A stretch of 64,000 bases of DNA, from positions 33,273 through 97,272 of the forward strand of contig CAZOHT010000012.1 of the NCBI GenBank assembly GCA_964579825.1, written 5' to 3'. This stretch comes from SPCO01 sp964579825. Lineage in GTDB: Bacteria; Chloroflexota; Limnocylindria; Limnocylindrales; CSP1-4. Made by a program: the position numbers and the translations under genes. The first letter of the stretch is position 1; each line of letters starts with the position of its first letter. Below the pieces are notes generated by a model, which saw only the letters and a list, made by a program, of their open reading frames with translations, was not told where the DNA came from and made no database searches. This document shows, in pieces, positions 46,291-54,229 of the stretch.

Positions 46291-47271
46291 CTAGGCGATG
46301 GGCGTGAGCCAGTGCTGGTATTCGGGCAGCTTGCCGCGCACGGCGTCGAAGTAGCGGTCGCGCAGGAGTCGACCGATCGGTCCGATCGAACCCGACCCGA
46401 CCGGGCGATGGTCCACCTCGATGACCGGTGAGATCTGGACGCCCGTCCCGCACAGGAACGCCTCGTCGGCGATGTACAGCTCGGAGCGGTCGATCGAGCG
46501 CGTCTCGACCGGGATGCCCTCGTTCCGCATCAGCTCCATCATCGCCTTGCGGGTCACCCCTTCGAGCAGGTCGTCGCTGACCGGCGGGGTGAGCGCCACA
46601 CCATCCCGGATGACGAACAGGTTCGCGGCGGACGCCTCGTTGACGTGGCCGCTGGCGGTCAGGACGAGCGCTTCATCGAACCCGTTCAGCTCGGCTTCGG
46701 ACTTCTGGAAGGCCATGTTCACGTAGCCGCCGACGATCTTCCCTCGGGCCGGGATAGCCTCATCGGCATTCCGGCGCCAGGACGACGTCATGACCCGGCA
46801 GCCCGTGTCCGTGTCGATGTAGTTCCCGAACGGCAGGGCGATGATGTACAGCTCGTTCTGGAGCTCGTGCAGGCGCACGCCGATCACCCGGCTGGACTTG
46901 TAGAACGACGGCCGGATGTAGGCGTCCTCCCGGAACCCGTTCCGGCGGATCGTCTCGACGATGAGCCCCGTCAGCTCGTCGACCGATGGCACGTCCTCCA
47001 TGAGCAGGATCTTGCAGGACTGGCGGATCCGCTCCACGTGCTCGCGCAGCTTGAGGCCGTACAGGACGCCCTGGTCGGCATTCCAGTAGGCGCGGATGCC
47101 CTCGAAGGTCGCGGTGCCGTACATGAACGCGTGGGTCATGATGCTGACCTTCGCGTCGCGCATCGGGACGAACTCGCCCTCGAAGTAGCAGATGAGGTCG
47201 TCCAGCGCGGCCGGAGCCGGGGCGTGGTGCGGGCCGGGGGCCGGAGTCTCGGTGGACTTCTGGGTGATCAT
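46291..47271 (-). CDS. ilvE: branched-chain amino acid aminotransferase
   Basis: PLP class IV enzyme. 326 residues. MTHAFMYGTATFEGIRAY; PLP Lys in ARGKIVGGYVNMAF; GHVNEASAANLFVIRDG; EGVTRKAMMEL. ATG at 47271. Confidence 0.94.
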   Translation of the reverse strand: MITQKSTETPAPGPHHAPAPAALDDLICYFEGEFVPMRDAKVSIMTHAFMYGTATFEGIRAYWNADQGVLYGLKLREHVERIRQSCKILLMEDVPSVDELTGLIVETIRRNGFREDAYIRPSFYKSSRVIGVRLHELQNELYIIALPFGNYIDTDTGCRVMTSSWRRNADEAIPARGKIVGGYVNMAFQKSEAELNGFDEALVLTASGHVNEASAANLFVIRDGVALTPPVSDDLLEGVTRKAMMELMRNEGIPVETRSIDRSELYIADEAFLCGTGVQISPVIEVDHRPVGSGSIGPIGRLLRDRYFDAVRGKLPEYQHWLTPIA

Positions 47272-47302
47272 GCGCGTCTGGGCTCCATCGACGAGGGCTT
47301 CG

Positions 47303-47308
47303 AGTATA
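47303..47308 (-). promoter_or_regulatory. ilvE promoter, extended -10
   Basis: Minus strand TGA-TATACT, 31 bases before the ilvE ATG, overlapping the last codons of the cation exchanger gene. Confidence 0.6.
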
Positions 47309-48379
47309 TCAGTGGGTCACGCCCGAACCGTCGAGCACGCCCGACGCGACCAGGCCCACGAGGACGAGATAGGCGGCGTAGAACACGCCGCCGACCAGCA
47401 GCCCGCGACCTCGCAGGCGACCGGACCTGACCATCGGCAGGAAGATGAACGCGGCCGACAGGAACGCGATCCCGGCCGAGGCGAAGGCGACGTACGAGCC
47501 TGGCCCGACGACCCATGAGTCGGCCGCGAACACCAGCGCCACGACGGTCGGGATCGTGGACTGGAAGACCATCGCGCCGGTGATGTTGCCCATCGCCAGG
47601 GTGTCCTTGCCCTGCCGGACCCACAGCACGGAATTGAACTTCTCCGGCAGCTCCGTGGCGATCGGGGCGATGACCAGGGCGAGGAGCAGCTCGTCCACGC
47701 CGAGGGTGTCGGCCAGGTGCTCGACCGCGTTGACGAACACGATGGCCCCGACGACGATCAGGGCAAGGGCCGCGACGACCTGGAGATTGACGATCCGAAG
47801 CCGCGGCACCCCGGGGTCCTCCCGATGCGCGCGCCGGTCGAGGCGATGGAAGCGGAGCGGCGCGAGGTCCTCGAGGTCCACCGAGGCGTCGGCCTCGAAG
47901 TGGCCCTTCACGTACCACGCATAGATCCCGAGCAGCCCGACGGCCACGATCCACTTCAGCCAGATCGGCTCCAGCGGCAGGAACGCCGCGCCGATGGCGA
48001 TCGCGTAGGCCACCGCGAAGTAGCCCATGTCGTGGCTCAGCACGTGCGTGTCCACGAGCATGGTGTCCCCGGTCGTCCGGCGCCTGGCAACGACCAGGAC
48101 GGCCACACCGGTCACGAACATCGCGAGCGTCGCGAGCATGAACGGCGCCCCCAGGATGGCACCGACGCCGACGGCGTTCGAGGCCTCGCCGGTGGCGAAC
48201 AGGATCGCGATGATCGGGATCATCGTCTCGGGCAGGGCGGTCCCGACGGCGGCCAGGACGGATCCGACGGCGCCCTCGGCGAGGTCAAGCTTGCGACCGA
48301 ACCACTCGATGCTATTGGTGAAGAGCTCGGCGCCCGCGAGGATGATGACGAAGGCAACGGCCAGGATGAGGAGGTCCAC
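47309..48379 (-). CDS. sodium/calcium exchanger family (NCX/CaCA) protein
   Basis: 356 residues with about 10 membrane helices. The two alpha repeats have opposite topology: VGSVLAAVGTALPETMIPI and LVIAPIATELPEKFNSVLW, each with the ion-binding Pro-Glu. A charged cytoplasmic loop follows (about 165-195). Ion specificity is unknown. GTG at 48379, seven bases after the DUF1634 stop. Confidence 0.87.
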   Translation of the reverse strand: MDLLILAVAFVIILAGAELFTNSIEWFGRKLDLAEGAVGSVLAAVGTALPETMIPIIAILFATGEASNAVGVGAILGAPFMLATLAMFVTGVAVLVVARRRTTGDTMLVDTHVLSHDMGYFAVAYAIAIGAAFLPLEPIWLKWIVAVGLLGIYAWYVKGHFEADASVDLEDLAPLRFHRLDRRAHREDPGVPRLRIVNLQVVAALALIVVGAIVFVNAVEHLADTLGVDELLLALVIAPIATELPEKFNSVLWVRQGKDTLAMGNITGAMVFQSTIPTVVALVFAADSWVVGPGSYVAFASAGIAFLSAAFIFLPMVRSGRLRGRGLLVGGVFYAAYLVLVGLVASGVLDGSGVTH

Positions 48380-48386
48380 GCGCGGG

Positions 48387-48740
48387 TCAGTGCTCCACTG
48401 CGATCGAGCTGACGATGCCGACGGCGATGACGAGCAGGATGCCCGCCCCGACCCCCACCATGCGCCATTGTCCCTCACGCGCGTAGCCGACCGCTGACGC
48501 GGCCACTCGGACGATGGGTGTGGCGATGACCGCGATCAGCCCGAGCCACAGGAAGCCGACCGGCATCCCCGCCTGCAGGTCCGCCCAGATGAGGTTCGGA
48601 TCGAACACCGGCGCCTGGTCGAGCGGCGAGATCCCGTTGACCAGCATGAGCGCGACGCCGACCACGAGCAGCCCGACCGAGACGTACGTCATCGCGATCA
48701 TCAGCCGCCCGATCGTGGTGTCGAACCCGTGCGGCTTCAT
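48387..48740 (-). CDS. DUF1634 family membrane protein
   Basis: 117 residues, three membrane helices: GRLMIAMTYVSVGLLVVGVA, MPVGFLWLGLIAVIATPIVR, VGVGAGILLVIAVGIVSSIA. Family usually encoded with TauE/SafE permeases and overlapping them (ATGA), as here; likely a subunit or accessory, by context only. Confidence 0.83.
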   Translation of the reverse strand: MKPHGFDTTIGRLMIAMTYVSVGLLVVGVALMLVNGISPLDQAPVFDPNLIWADLQAGMPVGFLWLGLIAVIATPIVRVAASAVGYAREGQWRMVGVGAGILLVIAVGIVSSIAVEH

Positions 48741-49513
48741 CCGATCGCCTTGCGAAGCATCTGGATCGCCGTGTACACGAGCACGACGACGAACAGGATG
48801 CGCAGGTAGCGCAGGTCGATCCGCGGTGCGATCCGCGAGCCCAGGGTCGCTCCCAGGAAGACGCCGATGGCGGTCGGACCGGCGACGTATGGGTCGATCT
48901 CGCCGCGCAGCAGGTAGATCACGGCGCTCGCGGCGGCGGTGATCCCGATCATCAGGTTGCTGGTGGCGGTGGCCACGCGGAGCGGGACGCCCATCGTGAG
49001 GTGCATGAGCGGGACCTTGATGATGCCGCCGCCGATCCCGAGCAGGGCGGACACGACGCCCGCGAAGGTCGCCCCGACGACGCCCTTGCCCATGTTCCGC
49101 ACGACGTACCCGTCCGGGGCGCCCTCCTCGCCCGTCGGCTGCGGCTCCGGTTCGGCCCGGCGACGGATCATCGTGAAGGCGATGTAGCCGAGCAGGAGGC
49201 TGAACAGGATCCCGAGCAGGCGTTCGTCCAGCAGGAACGCGATGGATCCACCGACCAGCGCGCCGATGGCCGTGAAGAGTTCCAGGCTCATCCCCAGCCG
49301 GAGATTGGCCACGTGCTTCTCGAGATAGACGCCGGCGGCGGCGCTGCTGGTCATGATGACGCTGACCAGTGACACGCCGACCGCCTCACGCAGGGGCAGG
49401 CCGAATCCGAGGGTCAGCAGCGGGACGATCAGGATCCCGCCACCCAGGCCCAGGAGCGAGCCGAACAACCCGGCGGCGGCTCCGCCGCCGAGCATCAGGA
49501 TCCCGACGATCAT
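48737..49513 (-). CDS. TauE/SafE family sulfite/anion exporter
   Basis: 258 residues, about eight helices. Tandem half-repeats GLFGSLLGLGGGILIVPLL and GVVSALLGIGGGIIKVPLM are diagnostic. Substrate (organosulfur, sulfite or other anion) is not determined. Leads the TauE-DUF1634-exchanger group. Confidence 0.9.
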   Translation of the reverse strand: MIVGILMLGGGAAAGLFGSLLGLGGGILIVPLLTLGFGLPLREAVGVSLVSVIMTSSAAAGVYLEKHVANLRLGMSLELFTAIGALVGGSIAFLLDERLLGILFSLLLGYIAFTMIRRRAEPEPQPTGEEGAPDGYVVRNMGKGVVGATFAGVVSALLGIGGGIIKVPLMHLTMGVPLRVATATSNLMIGITAAASAVIYLLRGEIDPYVAGPTAIGVFLGATLGSRIAPRIDLRYLRILFVVVLVYTAIQMLRKAIG

Positions 49514-49603
49514 CGCGGCAAGCCGGGCGGGTCAGGCGGGCCGGTCCGCGACCGCGTGGTCAGGCCGGGCGGGCCGGTCCGCGACCGCGCGGTCCGCACG
49601 GGA
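49514..49603. repeat. short GC-rich direct repeat between tauE and rpsR
   Basis: A 19-base word gggccggtccgcgaccgcg occurs twice, 37 bases apart. The minus strand can form a CCGCG/CGCGG stem that might end the rpsF-ssb-rpsR transcript, but there is no U-tract. Confidence 0.45.
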
Positions 49604-49873
49604 TCAGGGGCGGAGGTGCTGCGGCGCGTACGGGAGCAGGGCGACGTGGCGCGCTCGCTTGAGCGCCACGGCCAGCTCACGCTGGTGGCCGGCACAGGTG
49701 CCGGTCTTGCGTCGCGGTTCGATCTTGGCGCGCTCGGACAGGTACCGGCGGAGGCGGTTGACCTCCTTGTAGTCGATCTGGACGGTCTTGTCCGCGCAGA
49801 ACGCGCAGACCTTGCGGCGGCGTCGATCGCGGTAGAAGTCGTCGCGCTTCTTCGGTCGGGCGGAGGGGGGCAT
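49604..49873 (-). CDS. rpsR: 30S ribosomal protein S18
   Basis: 89 residues: VCAFCADKTVQIDYKEVNRL, IEPRRKTGTCAGHQRELA, KRARHVALLPY. Cys-containing form (CAFC). Last of rpsF-ssb-rpsR. Confidence 0.97.
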   Translation of the reverse strand: MPPSARPKKRDDFYRDRRRRKVCAFCADKTVQIDYKEVNRLRRYLSERAKIEPRRKTGTCAGHQRELAVALKRARHVALLPYAPQHLRP

Positions 49874-49891
49874 GTGGTCTCAGTCTCCTGG

Positions 49892-50344
49892 TCAGAAGGG
49901 CAGGTCGTCGAGGTCGGTGTCGTCGGACGCGGGCCGCGCGCCGCCGGCGGGTGCCCCACCGGCATACGGGGTCCCGGAGAAGTTGCCTCCCCCACCCCCG
50001 TCGTCGCCACTGCCGCGAGCGGCCAGGTTGATGACGTTGTCGGCGGACACGTCCAGCGAGAACCGCTTCTCGCCGTCCTTGCTCGTGTACTCGCTGGTCT
50101 TGAGTCGACCCTCGACGAAGACCTTCATGCCTTTGCGCAGCTGGTCGGCCATCCGCTCGGCGCGGTCACCGAAGACGCTGACGCGGTACCAGTCCGTGCC
50201 TTCGTCCACCCAGCCGCCCTGGCCGTCGGGCTTGCTGTAGCTGACCGCGACGCTGAACTGGGTCACGGGCTTGCCACTCGGCAGGTAGCGCATCTCCGGG
50301 TCGCGACCCAGGTTGCCGATGAACATGATCTTGCAGAACGCCAT
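49892..50344 (-). CDS. ssb: single-stranded DNA-binding protein
   Basis: 150 residues. OB fold (IMFIGNLGRDPEMRYLPSGK, then WYRVSVFGDRAERM and VFVEGRLKTSEY), Gly-rich linker, and the acidic tip DDTDLDDLPF that recruits partner proteins. Located between rpsF and rpsR, the standard site. Confidence 0.97.
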   Translation of the reverse strand: MAFCKIMFIGNLGRDPEMRYLPSGKPVTQFSVAVSYSKPDGQGGWVDEGTDWYRVSVFGDRAERMADQLRKGMKVFVEGRLKTSEYTSKDGEKRFSLDVSADNVINLAARGSGDDGGGGGNFSGTPYAGGAPAGGARPASDDTDLDDLPF

Positions 50345-50357
50345 CGTGAGCCTCCGG

Positions 50358-50798
50358 TCAGTCGATGGCGGCCGGAGCCGCCTCGCTCTCGGACTCGTCG
50401 ATCCGCTCGGGGATGTCCAGGTCCTCATCGTCCAGGTCGTCGTCGGACGGGAGAAGGGAGTCCTCGAGCGCATCGCCGTCCGTATCGTCGCCGTCGCGCG
50501 ACGCCCGGGTCGGGCGCTCCACGCGGGTCACGAGGTGGCGGATGACTTCCTCGGTGATGAGCAGACTGTGCTCGAGTTCCGTGAGGACCTCGGGCGGCGA
50601 CTCGAACAGGACGATGTGGTACGAGCCCTCTCGGTGATGACCGATGGGGTACGCCAGCCGGCGGCGGCCCCACGGGGCGACCTTGATGATCTGGCCGCCA
50701 GCGGCCACGATCTGCCGGGTGGACTTGTCGATGACGGCCTGGCCCTTGTCATCCGGCACGTCCGGGCTGAGCACAAGCATGAGTTCGTATCGGCGCAT
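50358..50798 (-). CDS. rpsF: 30S ribosomal protein S6 with acidic tail
   Basis: 146 residues; the S6 fold (RRYELMLVLSPDVPDD, WGRRRLAYPIGHHREGSYHI, LLITEEVIRHLVTRVE) ends near residue 95. The rest is a Asp/Glu-rich tail. Usual S6 is about 95-135 residues. First of the operon. Confidence 0.96.
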   Translation of the reverse strand: MRRYELMLVLSPDVPDDKGQAVIDKSTRQIVAAGGQIIKVAPWGRRRLAYPIGHHREGSYHIVLFESPPEVLTELEHSLLITEEVIRHLVTRVERPTRASRDGDDTDGDALEDSLLPSDDDLDDEDLDIPERIDESESEAAPAAID

Positions 50799-50875
50799 AC
50801 GCGCAGGCACTCCTTCCAATGGGTATGCCCCGCCGACGGCACGGCCGGCGCGGAGCGGAAAGGAAACGGACCGGT

Positions 50876-50881
50876 AGTCTA
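50876..50881 (-). promoter_or_regulatory. rpsF promoter, extended -10
   Basis: Minus strand TGC-TAGACT, identical to the rpsB box, about 78 bases before the rpsF ATG. Confidence 0.6.
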
Positions 50882-50943
50882 GCACGAGGTCCGCGGCTAC
50901 CGGCTCACGGGGGTCCGGATACCGGCGCGACGTCGGGTCGATG

Positions 50944-50949
50944 TATCCT
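50944..50949 (+). promoter_or_regulatory. promoter of CpaE-like gene
   Basis: TATCCT, 44 bases before the proposed GTG start; leadered, with GGAG before the start codon. Confidence 0.45.
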
Positions 50950-50993
50950 CTGGTCGTCCCTCGACTCCATCACATCGCTATCTCGGAGTGCTC

Positions 50994-52214
50994 GTGCCCG
51001 CCAGTACCATCCTTCTGCTCGACGCCGATACCGCGTATGCCGAGACCATCGCTACGGCCTTGACCGCCGTCGGCTACACCGTCACGGTCGCGACCGACGC
51101 CGACGACGCGTTCAGGAAGACCCCGGACCATCACCTGGTCATCCTGGACGTCGTCACCGGACCGCGGACGGCCGCGGACCTCTGCCGCGAGATCCGCAAC
51201 ACCGCGACCATGGCGGCCATCCCCGTCCTGTGCATCGGGCAATCCGACGACGTCGAGGAGCGGATCCGGTTCCTGGAGGCCGGTGCGGACGACGTCATCG
51301 CCAAGCCATTCGATCCCCGCGAGCTCGAGGCCCGGGTCGAGGCCCTGCTGCTCCGCTTCCAGCGCTCCAAGGACCTCGCGCCGGTCGTCTCGGCCGACGG
51401 CCTCACCCTCGCCCGGGCGCGCCGGATGGTCGCCTGCTTCAGCCCCAAGGGCGGCGTCGGGACCACGACGATCGCGGTCAACATCGCCGTGGTCGCGGCC
51501 GCGCGCCGGCCGGGCCAGGTCGTGCTGCTGGACCTGGACCTCCAGTTCGGTGGCGTCGCCACGCACCTCAACCTGACCCCGAAGCAGACGCTGGCCGAGG
51601 TGACCCGCGAGCCGGCCGCCCTACGCGAACCGGAGCTCCTGCGGTCGTACGCCACGCACCACTCGAGTGGCCTGCACGTCATCGCCGCGCCGGGCTCGCC
51701 CGAGCTGGCCGAGCTGGTGACCCCGAACCACATCGAACAGCTGCTCAACGTGGCGCTGGACGCGTACGACCTCGTCGTCGTGGATGCTGGGTCGAACCTG
51801 GACGAGCGGGTCATGACGGTCTTCGAGCGAGCCGAGACCGTGGTGCTGCCCGTGTCCGCGGAGATCGCCGCGCTCAAGTCGGTGCACGCGCTGCTGGACT
51901 TCCTGAACGAGGCGGGTTCGGTGAGCGCCAAGTCCACGTTCGTGCTCAACAACATGTTCGCCCGGGACATCCTCAAGCTGCGCGACATCGAGAGCGCCCT
52001 CGGCCAGCGGATCGCGGCGGACCTGCCGTACGACCCGTTCCTCTACCTGAAGGCGATCAACGAGGGCGTGCCGGTCGTGCTGGGCGCGCCACGGACCGCG
52101 CCGGCCGAACAGCTGGCCAAGCTCAGCGGCGACGCGTTCGGCGAAGGTGGCTACCAGGTCCCGGCCGACCTCCCGAAGAAGTCCGGGGGCCTGTTCGGGC
52201 GTCGCCGCGGCTAG
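50994..52214 (+). CDS. CpaE-like receiver-MinD/ParA ATPase
   Basis: 406 residues. N-terminal receiver domain (1 to about 125) with acidic pair D10/D12, phosphoacceptor D52 in ILDVVTG, and conserved Lys in VIAKPFDPRELEARV. Then a MinD-like ATPase with deviant Walker A SPKGGVGTTTIAVN and VVVDAGSNLDERVM. CpaE proteins help place Flp/Tad pilus machines; no other pilus gene is in the window. GTG at 50994 (GGAG five bases upstream) is preferred to the GTG at 50988. Confidence 0.88.
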   Translation: MPASTILLLDADTAYAETIATALTAVGYTVTVATDADDAFRKTPDHHLVILDVVTGPRTAADLCREIRNTATMAAIPVLCIGQSDDVEERIRFLEAGADDVIAKPFDPRELEARVEALLLRFQRSKDLAPVVSADGLTLARARRMVACFSPKGGVGTTTIAVNIAVVAAARRPGQVVLLDLDLQFGGVATHLNLTPKQTLAEVTREPAALREPELLRSYATHHSSGLHVIAAPGSPELAELVTPNHIEQLLNVALDAYDLVVVDAGSNLDERVMTVFERAETVVLPVSAEIAALKSVHALLDFLNEAGSVSAKSTFVLNNMFARDILKLRDIESALGQRIAADLPYDPFLYLKAINEGVPVVLGAPRTAPAEQLAKLSGDAFGEGGYQVPADLPKKSGGLFGRRRG

Positions 52215-52593
52215 GGTTCGTCGCCCGGGATCCTTCGTGCGGCCGTCGCCGCGGTCGTCGGCCCGTGGGCGGTCACGCCACCCCACGTCCGGGGGCGCAG
52301 GGATGCGAACCCGCCAGATCTGCATCCACGGCACGTTAGGCATGGTCGGGGCCCCGAATCGCCGTGTGGAGCGGTGCGGGCGCCTGGATCCACGCTCGGC
52401 ACGCACCTCGACGGGGCCGTCCGACTCCCGCGAGCGCGCCTAGTGGTCCTCCGGTGCAACTCTGACGGTCTCGGAAGCTCGCGGCCCCGGTGAGTGACTC
52501 ACTTCGGAGGCTTTCGGTGGGCGGGCTACGCGTCGCCTGGGTGGGAGGGGCGGATTCGCGAACTCGCGGGCCGGTCCCCGATCCTGCTGCTCA
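52215..52593. other. non-coding stretch after the CpaE-like gene
   Basis: No supported gene. A near-palindrome GTGAGT-G-ACTCAC (around 52489-52501) and several GC-rich hairpins are present. Frames in both directions are Arg/Pro-rich and look like chance. Confidence 0.5.
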
Positions 52594-52696
52594 CAGATGC
52601 GGATCCGCGATGAACGAGCGTCGCCGCTCACTGGATCGCGCCGGTTCCGGCGATCTGCCTCCCCGTCACGAGGGGCTCATTCCGGATCCGCATCTG
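52594..52696. repeat. structured inverted-repeat element, copy 2 (candidate ncRNA or REP/MITE-like)
   Basis: Arms CAGATGCGGATCCG (52594-52607) and CGGATCCGCATCTG (52683-52696) are perfect 14-bp complements. Three hairpins lie inside: GAGCG-TCGC-CGCTC (52616-52629), GATC..GCCG-GTTC-CGGC.GATC (52634-52655), and CCCC-GTCACGA-GGGG (52661-52675). Both ends match the element at 31370-31477. Lies just upstream of tRNA-Leu. Could be a structured RNA or a non-autonomous repeat; strand not determined. Confidence 0.65.
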
Positions 52697-52730
52697 ACAG
52701 GCGCATCCGCGGCCGACAGCCGCGGTGGGC

Positions 52731-52736
52731 TACCCT
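52731..52736 (+). promoter_or_regulatory. likely tRNA-Leu promoter -10
   Basis: TACCCT nine bases before the tRNA 5' end; a TANNCT box like others in the window. Confidence 0.4.
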
Positions 52737-52745
52737 GTCGCCCAG

Positions 52746-52832
52746 GCCGGAGTGGCGGAATCGGTATACGCAGCGGACTTAAAACCCGCGGCCCGCAAGG
52801 GATTCCGAGTTCGAATCTCGGCTCCGGCACCA
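52746..52832 (+). tRNA. tRNA-Leu (anticodon TAA)
   Basis: Acceptor GCCGGAG pairs with CTCCGGC. The anticodon loop CTTAAAA gives TAA (codon UUA). Long variable arm typical of Leu (GGCCCGCAAGGGATT). T-arm GTTCGAATC. Discriminator A and encoded CCA. The 3' end touches the N run. Confidence 0.93.
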
Positions 52833-52833
52833 C

Positions 52834-52933
52834 NNNNNNNNNNNNNNNNNNNNNNNNNNNNNNNNNNNNNNNNNNNNNNNNNNNNNNNNNNNNNNNNNNN
52901 NNNNNNNNNNNNNNNNNNNNNNNNNNNNNNNNN
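52834..52933. other. assembly gap (100 N) at tRNA-Leu
   Basis: Exactly 100 N. The 55 bases before it (52779-52833) equal the 55 bases after it (52934-52988), the signature of an unmerged 55-mer overlap. Confidence 0.92.
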
Positions 52934-52987
52934 TTAAAACCCGCGGCCCGCAAGGGATTCCGAGTTCGAATCTCGGCTCCGGCACCA
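52934..52987 (+). other. duplicated 3' part of tRNA-Leu after the gap (probable assembly artefact)
   Basis: Exact copy of the anticodon-to-CCA part of the preceding tRNA-Leu, with no 5' half visible. Most simply it is the same 55 bases written twice. A second tRNA-Leu whose 5' half is hidden in the N run cannot be excluded. Confidence 0.8.
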
Positions 52988-53089
52988 CGTTGATCGCAAC
53001 GCGCGGACGATCCAGCCCGCCTGGTCACGGATCCCTGCGTCCTGACCGAGCGGACCGTCTGACGCGCGGCCGAACCGTCTATCGGACCG

Positions 53090-53452
53090 TCAGCCGCGGA
53101 TCCAGTCCTCGGCGAGGGACCCATCGTGGGCCGCGAAGAGCCGGACGTCGCCCGGGATGAGCCCGCCGAACAGGTGGATCGCGCGACGCAGCCAGTCGGC
53201 GTCCGTGACGACGGCGATCCGCTCGAACGAGCCGAGATGCCCGATCCCCAGCGCGCTATCGGACAGGATGGCGCTCGTGTCGTACCCCTCGAAGCCCTCC
53301 CCGAACTCCAGCAGCAGCCGCGCCTTACGCCCACCCGCCGTGGCGCGGGTGATCGCCGGCGTGAGGACCGTCCGGTAGTCGTCGGCGGTCACGAGGCCCG
53401 TGCCTCGGACGGCGACGATGCCGTCTGCGAACCCATCGATGGTCGTGAGCAT
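53090..53452 (-). CDS. SpoIIAA-like (STAS-related) protein
   Basis: 120 residues. LTTIDGFADGIVAVRGTGLV, DDYRTVLTPAI, KARLLLEFGEGFEGYD and FERIAVVTDADWLRRAIHLF match the SpoIIAA-like family of soluble proteins seen in environmental bacteria; function unknown. ATG at 53452, five bases after GGAGG. Confidence 0.82.
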   Translation of the reverse strand: MLTTIDGFADGIVAVRGTGLVTADDYRTVLTPAITRATAGGRKARLLLEFGEGFEGYDTSAILSDSALGIGHLGSFERIAVVTDADWLRRAIHLFGGLIPGDVRLFAAHDGSLAEDWIRG

Positions 53453-53536
53453 CCTTCCCTCCAGCGCCATCCGCTCGTGCAGGCCGACATCGTGGCACAC
53501 GACGTGACCGGCCGCCGACCGGACCCGCCCCGACCG

Positions 53537-53542
53537 TAGACT
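53537..53542 (+). promoter_or_regulatory. -10 box for leaderless channel-like gene
   Basis: TAGACT ends eight bases before the ATG at 53551; no ribosome site between them. Confidence 0.5.
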
Positions 53543-53550
53543 GGGCGGCG

Positions 53551-54225
53551 ATGACGTCGCCCACCGGATGGCTCTCGCGGGCCTGGCAGCAACCCATGGC
53601 CGTGCTGTTGGCCGTCCAGCTCAGCGGCGTGCTGCTCTATCCGTTCATGGATGACTCGGCGCTCGGACGGGCGGCGATCTCCACGTTCGGTCTGGTCGTC
53701 CTGTTCCTGGCGGTCCGGGCCGTCAACGAGACCCCCGCGCTGACCTGGGTGGTCGTCCTGCTCGGCATCCCGATCGTCGCCCTCACCCTGCTCGAGGTCG
53801 TGGACCCGCTCAACCAGCCGGTCGTCCTCTGGTCATCGATCCTGCACGCGGTCTTCTACTTCTACACGTGCCTCGCCCTGTTGCGTTACATGTTCCTCGA
53901 CCGGTTCGTGACCACCGACGAACTCTGGGCGACCGGCGCGACGTTCACCGTCGTCGCGTGGGCGTTCGCCTATGTCTTCATGGCCGTCCAGGTCCTCTGG
54001 CCAGGCTCGTTCACCGCCGCGATCGCACCGGACGCGCCCCGAACCTGGTTCGAGCTGCTGTTCCTGTCGTTCACCAACCTGACCAGCGTCGGCCTGTCGG
54101 ACATCACGCCGATCCAGGCCCAGGCTCGTTCCTGGGTCATGATCGAACAGGTCGCGGGGCTGATGTACGTGGCGCTCGTCGTGTCGCGCGTCGTCGGGCT
54201 GACCATCGCACGGCAGCGGGCCTGA
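53551..54225 (+). CDS. two-TM ion-channel family membrane protein with degenerate filter
   Basis: 224 residues, about seven hydrophobic segments. The C-terminal pore module is a helix (about 130-150), a pore loop FLSFTNLTSVGLSDITP, and a last helix ending VVSRVVGLTIA. The potassium filter TVGYGD reads SVGLSD (residues 179-184), so K+ selectivity is doubtful. The following C45 hydrolase gene starts four bases later. Confidence 0.78.
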   Translation: MTSPTGWLSRAWQQPMAVLLAVQLSGVLLYPFMDDSALGRAAISTFGLVVLFLAVRAVNETPALTWVVVLLGIPIVALTLLEVVDPLNQPVVLWSSILHAVFYFYTCLALLRYMFLDRFVTTDELWATGATFTVVAWAFAYVFMAVQVLWPGSFTAAIAPDAPRTWFELLFLSFTNLTSVGLSDITPIQAQARSWVMIEQVAGLMYVALVVSRVVGLTIARQRA

Positions 54226-54229
54226 GGTC

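Noticed and set aside
52300..52345. tRNA-like T-arm on the minus strand (GGGTTCGCATCCC)
   Set aside because: No acceptor or anticodon stem can be built around it, and A58 is C. At most a decayed fragment.
52934..52987. Second tRNA-Leu gene
   Set aside because: Only the 55 bases already present before the gap are seen, with no 5' half; a scaffold overlap explains it.
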